Shown: positions 60,888 through 64,000 of the stretch, in pieces
Layout: each line of letters begins with the position of its first letter
Position numbering within the stretch: position 1 is the stretch's first letter
Notes under the pieces: model-generated
Database searches by the model: none
Told to the model about the DNA's origin: nothing
The model's input: the letters and a program-made list of their open reading frames with translations, nothing else
DNA from: Streptomyces humi
Lineage (GTDB): Bacteria > Actinomycetota > Actinomycetes > Streptomycetales > Streptomycetaceae
Reading direction: 5' to 3'
NCBI RefSeq assembly: GCF_001005085.2
Contig: NZ_LBMU02000085.1
Span: 37,737 to 101,736 of the forward strand
DNA length: 64,000 nucleotides
Made by a program: the position numbers and the translations under genes

Positions 60888-63800
60888 ATGACCGACGACA
60901 GCGGGAAGCCGGACGACGGCCGTCGCGGGCCGGTGGGGACGGGTGCGGGCGGGCGGACACCGGTCGCGATCGTGGGGATGGCGGTGCTGCTGCCGGGCGC
61001 CGCGGGCCTCGACGCGTACTGGCGGAACCTGGTGAACGGCACGGACGCCATCACGGAGGTGCCGGCCGGGCGCTGGGACGCGGACTACTACCGGCCCGGC
61101 TCGGCGGCCGGGCCGGCCGTGCCCGACGAGGTGTACTGCCGGAGGGGCGGCTTCGTCGACGGCCTGGCCGAGGTGGAGGTCACCCGGTACGGGATCATGC
61201 CGAACTCCGTCGCCGGAGCCGAACCCGACCAGCTGATCGCCCTGGACGTGGCCGCCGCCGCGATCGCCGACGCGGGCGGCGCGGACCGGCTGCCCGAGCG
61301 GCACCGGATCGGTGTGGTGCTGGGCCGGGGCGGCTATCTCACGCCCGGCCTGGTCCGGCTCGACCAGCGAGTCCGGACGGCGGGCCAACTCGTGCGCACG
61401 CTCGGGGAGTTGGTGCCGGACCTCACCCCCGGTCAACTCGCCCGGGTCCGGGAGGCGTTCACCGAGCGGCTGGGCCCCGCGAGCCCCGAGTCCGCGATCG
61501 GCCTGGTGCCCAACCTCGCCGCCTCCCGGATCGCCAACCGCCTCGACCTGCGCGGCCCCGCGTACACCGTGGACGCGGCCTGCGCCTCCTCGCTGGTCGC
61601 CGTCGACCAGGCGGTCACCGAACTGACCGCCGGACGCTGCGACATGATGCTCGCCGGGGGAGTGCACCACTGCCACGACATCACCCTGTGGAGCGTGTTC
61701 TCGCAGCTGCGCGCGCTCTCCCCGAGCCAGCGCATCCGCCCCTTCCACCGGGAGGCCGACGGCATCCTGATCGGCGAGGGCACCGGCGTCGTCGTGCTCA
61801 AACGCCTCGCCGACGCCGAGCGGGACGGCGACCGGGTCTACGCCGTGATCCGCGGTACCGGCGTGGCCAGTGACGGCCGGACCGCGGGACTCGTCAACCC
61901 CGACCCCGCCGGCCAGGCCCACGCGGTGCGCCAGGCCTGGCACACCGCCGGACTCGACCCGTCCGCCCCGCACTCCATCGGGCTCCTGGAGGCGCACGGC
62001 ACCGCGACCCCGGCCGGCGACACCGCCGAACTCGCTACCCTCGCCGAGGTGTTCGGGCCCGCCGACGAACCCGCGGTGCTCGGCTCCGTGAAGTCGATGA
62101 TCGGCCACACCATGCCGGCCGCCGGAGTGGCGGGGCTGGTGAAGGCGGCCCTCGCCCTGCACCACGCCACCCTGCTGCCGACCCTGCACTGCGACGACCC
62201 GCACCCGGCCCTCGCGGCCACCCGGTTCCGCACCCTGGACCGGGCCCGCCCCTGGGAGACCACCGCGGAGCAGCCGGTGCGCAGGGCCGGGGTGAACGCC
62301 TTCGGGTTCGGCGGCATCAACGCGCACGTGGTGCTCGAAGAGGCACCGGGCGGACGTCCCGCCCCGGCCACCGACCCGCTCGGAGCACCCGGCAGGGTCG
62401 CCGCCGCCCGGGTCAGCGAGCCCGAGCGCGTCCTCCTCCTGGCCGAAGGCACTCCCGAGCGGCTGGCCGCCGCACTCGCCGCCGACGACTCCGCCGTGCT
62501 GGCCGCCGGTCTCGCCTCCGACCGCCCGCACGCCCAGGCCGGACCGGCGCGGCTGGGCGTCGTCGACCCGACCGCCAAGCGGCTCGCCCTGGCCCGCCGC
62601 GCGGTCGCCAGGGGCCGCGCCTGGCAGGGCCGCAACGACGTGTGGTTCCGGCCCGCCCCCCTGCTCGGCGACACCGCCCACGGCAAGCTGGCCTTCGTCT
62701 TCCCCGGCCTGGAAGGCGAGTTCACTCCCCGCGTCGACGACATCGCCACGCATTTCGGCCTCCCCACCGTCACCGCGCCCGCCACCGGGGAGCTGCGGGT
62801 CGGCGACGTCGGCCGTCATGGGTTCGGTGTCGTCGGCGTGGGGCGGCTCCTCGACTCGGCGTTGCGCCGGATGGGCGTGGTCCCGGACGCGGTCGCCGGG
62901 CACAGCGTCGGCGAGTGGACCGCGATGGCGGTCGCCGGGCTCTACTCGGGGGCCCAGGTGGACGCGTTCATGGCGGACTTCGACCCGGACGCGGTCACCG
63001 TCCCCGGTCTCGCGTTCGCCGCGGTGGGCGCCCCCGCCGACCGTGTCGTCACAGCCCTCCGCGAGGACTGGGCGGACGCCGGGATCGTCCTCTCCCACGA
63101 CAACGCGCCGGGCCAGTCCATGGTCTGCGGACCGGACCTGGCGGTGGCGGAGTTCGTCCGCGCCTTCCGCGCCGACGGGGTGCTGTGCCAGGTGCTGCCG
63201 TTCCGGTCCGGCTTCCACACGCCGATGCTGGAGCCGTACCTGACCCCGATCAGGGAGGCCGCCGAGGGCTTCCGGCTGCACCGGCCGGCCGTGCCGGTCT
63301 GGTCCGGCACCACCGCGGCACCCTTCCCGGCCGCCGAGTCGGAGGTACGGGAGCTGTTCGTCCGGCACCTGCTGCAACCCGTCCGCTTCCGGCAGCTCGT
63401 CGAGGGCCTGTACGCCGCCGGGCACCGCGCCTTCGTCCAGGCCGGGCCCGGCCAACTGGCCTCCCTGATCGGTGACGTCCTCGGCGACCGCGACCACCTC
63501 GCGGTCGCCGCCAACTCCCCGCACCGCTCGGGGATGGCCCAACTCCGCCGGGTGGCAACCGCGTTGTGGACGGCGGGAGCACCGGTGGCGGCCGCGGCCC
63601 CCGCCCGGGAGGAGACGGCCGCGACGACGGCGTCCGTACGGCACCGCCCCCCGGTGCGGCTGGACCTGGACGGCGCGCTGGTGTCCCTGGACGGCCCGGC
63701 TCTCACCGCACTCCGCACCGAGCTGCGCGGCGCCACACCCGCCCTGGCCACCACACCCGTCCCGGCCACCATGCCGGTCCCGGCCACCACGCCGGTCCTG

Positions 63801-64000
63801 GCCACCACGCCCGTCCCGGCCACCACGCCCCCGCCCGCCGTCACCGGCCCGGCGCCGCTGGACGACCTCGCCGCACGCATCCCGGCCGCCGCCGAACTCA
63901 GCGCGCTCCTGCGCGACACCGCCGCCTCGGCGGTGGCCGTGCTCACAGCCCTGCGCCCCCCGACCGCGACCCCACGCCCCACACCTCCCCCCACCGGCCC
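60888..64000 (+). CDS. Second KS-AT synthase, cut at the window edge
   Basis: Partial; at least 1037 residues and no stop before the end. It holds a KS (about 25-480; Cys232 in VDAACASS, EAHGTAT, SMIGHTMPAAG) and an AT-type domain (about 600-900; Ser673 in GHSVGEW). A Pro/Thr-rich linker (953-982) made of 18-base tandem units follows, and a further helical part begins that may be an ACP. Starts one base after the previous stop, so translation is coupled. Probably the partner of the first synthase, like PfaC/HglD-type proteins. Confidence 0.88.
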   Translation, partial: MTDDSGKPDDGRRGPVGTGAGGRTPVAIVGMAVLLPGAAGLDAYWRNLVNGTDAITEVPAGRWDADYYRPGSAAGPAVPDEVYCRRGGFVDGLAEVEVTRYGIMPNSVAGAEPDQLIALDVAAAAIADAGGADRLPERHRIGVVLGRGGYLTPGLVRLDQRVRTAGQLVRTLGELVPDLTPGQLARVREAFTERLGPASPESAIGLVPNLAASRIANRLDLRGPAYTVDAACASSLVAVDQAVTELTAGRCDMMLAGGVHHCHDITLWSVFSQLRALSPSQRIRPFHREADGILIGEGTGVVVLKRLADAERDGDRVYAVIRGTGVASDGRTAGLVNPDPAGQAHAVRQAWHTAGLDPSAPHSIGLLEAHGTATPAGDTAELATLAEVFGPADEPAVLGSVKSMIGHTMPAAGVAGLVKAALALHHATLLPTLHCDDPHPALAATRFRTLDRARPWETTAEQPVRRAGVNAFGFGGINAHVVLEEAPGGRPAPATDPLGAPGRVAAARVSEPERVLLLAEGTPERLAAALAADDSAVLAAGLASDRPHAQAGPARLGVVDPTAKRLALARRAVARGRAWQGRNDVWFRPAPLLGDTAHGKLAFVFPGLEGEFTPRVDDIATHFGLPTVTAPATGELRVGDVGRHGFGVVGVGRLLDSALRRMGVVPDAVAGHSVGEWTAMAVAGLYSGAQVDAFMADFDPDAVTVPGLAFAAVGAPADRVVTALREDWADAGIVLSHDNAPGQSMVCGPDLAVAEFVRAFRADGVLCQVLPFRSGFHTPMLEPYLTPIREAAEGFRLHRPAVPVWSGTTAAPFPAAESEVRELFVRHLLQPVRFRQLVEGLYAAGHRAFVQAGPGQLASLIGDVLGDRDHLAVAANSPHRSGMAQLRRVATALWTAGAPVAAAAPAREETAATTASVRHRPPVRLDLDGALVSLDGPALTALRTELRGATPALATTPVPATMPVPATTPVLATTPVPATTPPPAVTGPAPLDDLAARIPAAAELSALLRDTAASAVAVLTALRPPTATPRPTPPPTG
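63744..63833 (+). repeat. Five 18-bp tandem repeats in the second synthase
   Basis: Units CTGGCCACCACACCCGTC and variants at 63744, 63762, 63780, 63798 and 63816, in frame, encode LATTPV-PATMPV-PATTPV-LATTPV-PATTPP. They form the linker after the AT domain. Confidence 0.9.

Noticed and set aside
60744..63644. 966-codon open frame opposite the second synthase
   Set aside because: Antisense shadow of KS-AT coding; no motifs and no ribosome site.

Overview
The window is high-GC DNA with dense, mostly short operons, many GTG starts, strong third-position G/C bias, TAT and lipoprotein signals, two HxlR regulators, a divergent third elongation factor Tu and MocR/PadR/LysR regulators. This points to a Streptomyces chromosome, probably an arm-side region: conditionally dispensable genes are mixed with a few housekeeping ones (argG, ung, uppP, galU, lnt). 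No tRNA, rRNA, IS element, integrase or CRISPR array was seen.

Layout. 0-18 kb: a hypothetical protein behind a 26-bp perfect hairpin; a GCS2-type glutamate-cysteine ligase; a CPBP membrane protease converging on a PhzF-type isomerase; argG with an ARG-box-like site; a PadR regulator with its own palindrome; a divergent PNPOx/MocR pair; an EamA/LysR divergent pair; then an isochorismatase-fold protein that has lost its catalytic residues, a Rieske lipoprotein, an FAD monooxygenase with twin palindromes and a tandem molybdate-binding (Mop) protein. 18-36 kb: M24 peptidase, HxlR/quinone-reductase pair, a HipA-like kinase with its DUF3037 partner, two SDR reductases (the first FabG-like) behind a well-formed promoter and ended by a 20-bp hairpin, an oligopeptide-type binding protein, ung, lnt, several small lipoproteins and NTF2-fold proteins, a hidden 59-residue gene, an XRE regulator and uppP. 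36-50 kb: a translationally coupled oxidoreductase/PmoA/cupin operon with a LacI-like operator, an HxlR/thiolase divergent pair, a TMEM64-type membrane protein, tuf3, a spermidine-synthase-like protein, an MFS exporter, a Pro/Gln-rich membrane protein, galU and a membrane-anchored ricin-type lectin. 51-64 kb: a TAT-exported GH3 beta-glucosidase and then the start of a large iterative type I PKS / secondary-lipid synthase locus that runs off the right edge.

The most striking system is that last locus. The 2319-residue protein carries two tandem nitronate-monooxygenase/PfaD-like barrels, then KS-AT-ACP-KR. It is followed after one base by a second KS-AT protein that is cut by the window end. 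This resembles PUFA-synthase / heterocyst-glycolipid-type synthases rather than modular macrolide PKSs. Its putative promoter has a perfect inverted repeat between the -35 and -10 boxes, so a dedicated repressor is likely.

Other themes are a dispersed Streptomyces repeat (GGGGCGCGGGGAACTGCGCG type) at three intergenic sites, once supplying a stop codon; a 27-28-bp tandem repeat array between convergent genes; and several convergent gene pairs that overlap antisense (11, 39 and 83 bp). Functional calls rest on motif recognition by eye; no database search was run.
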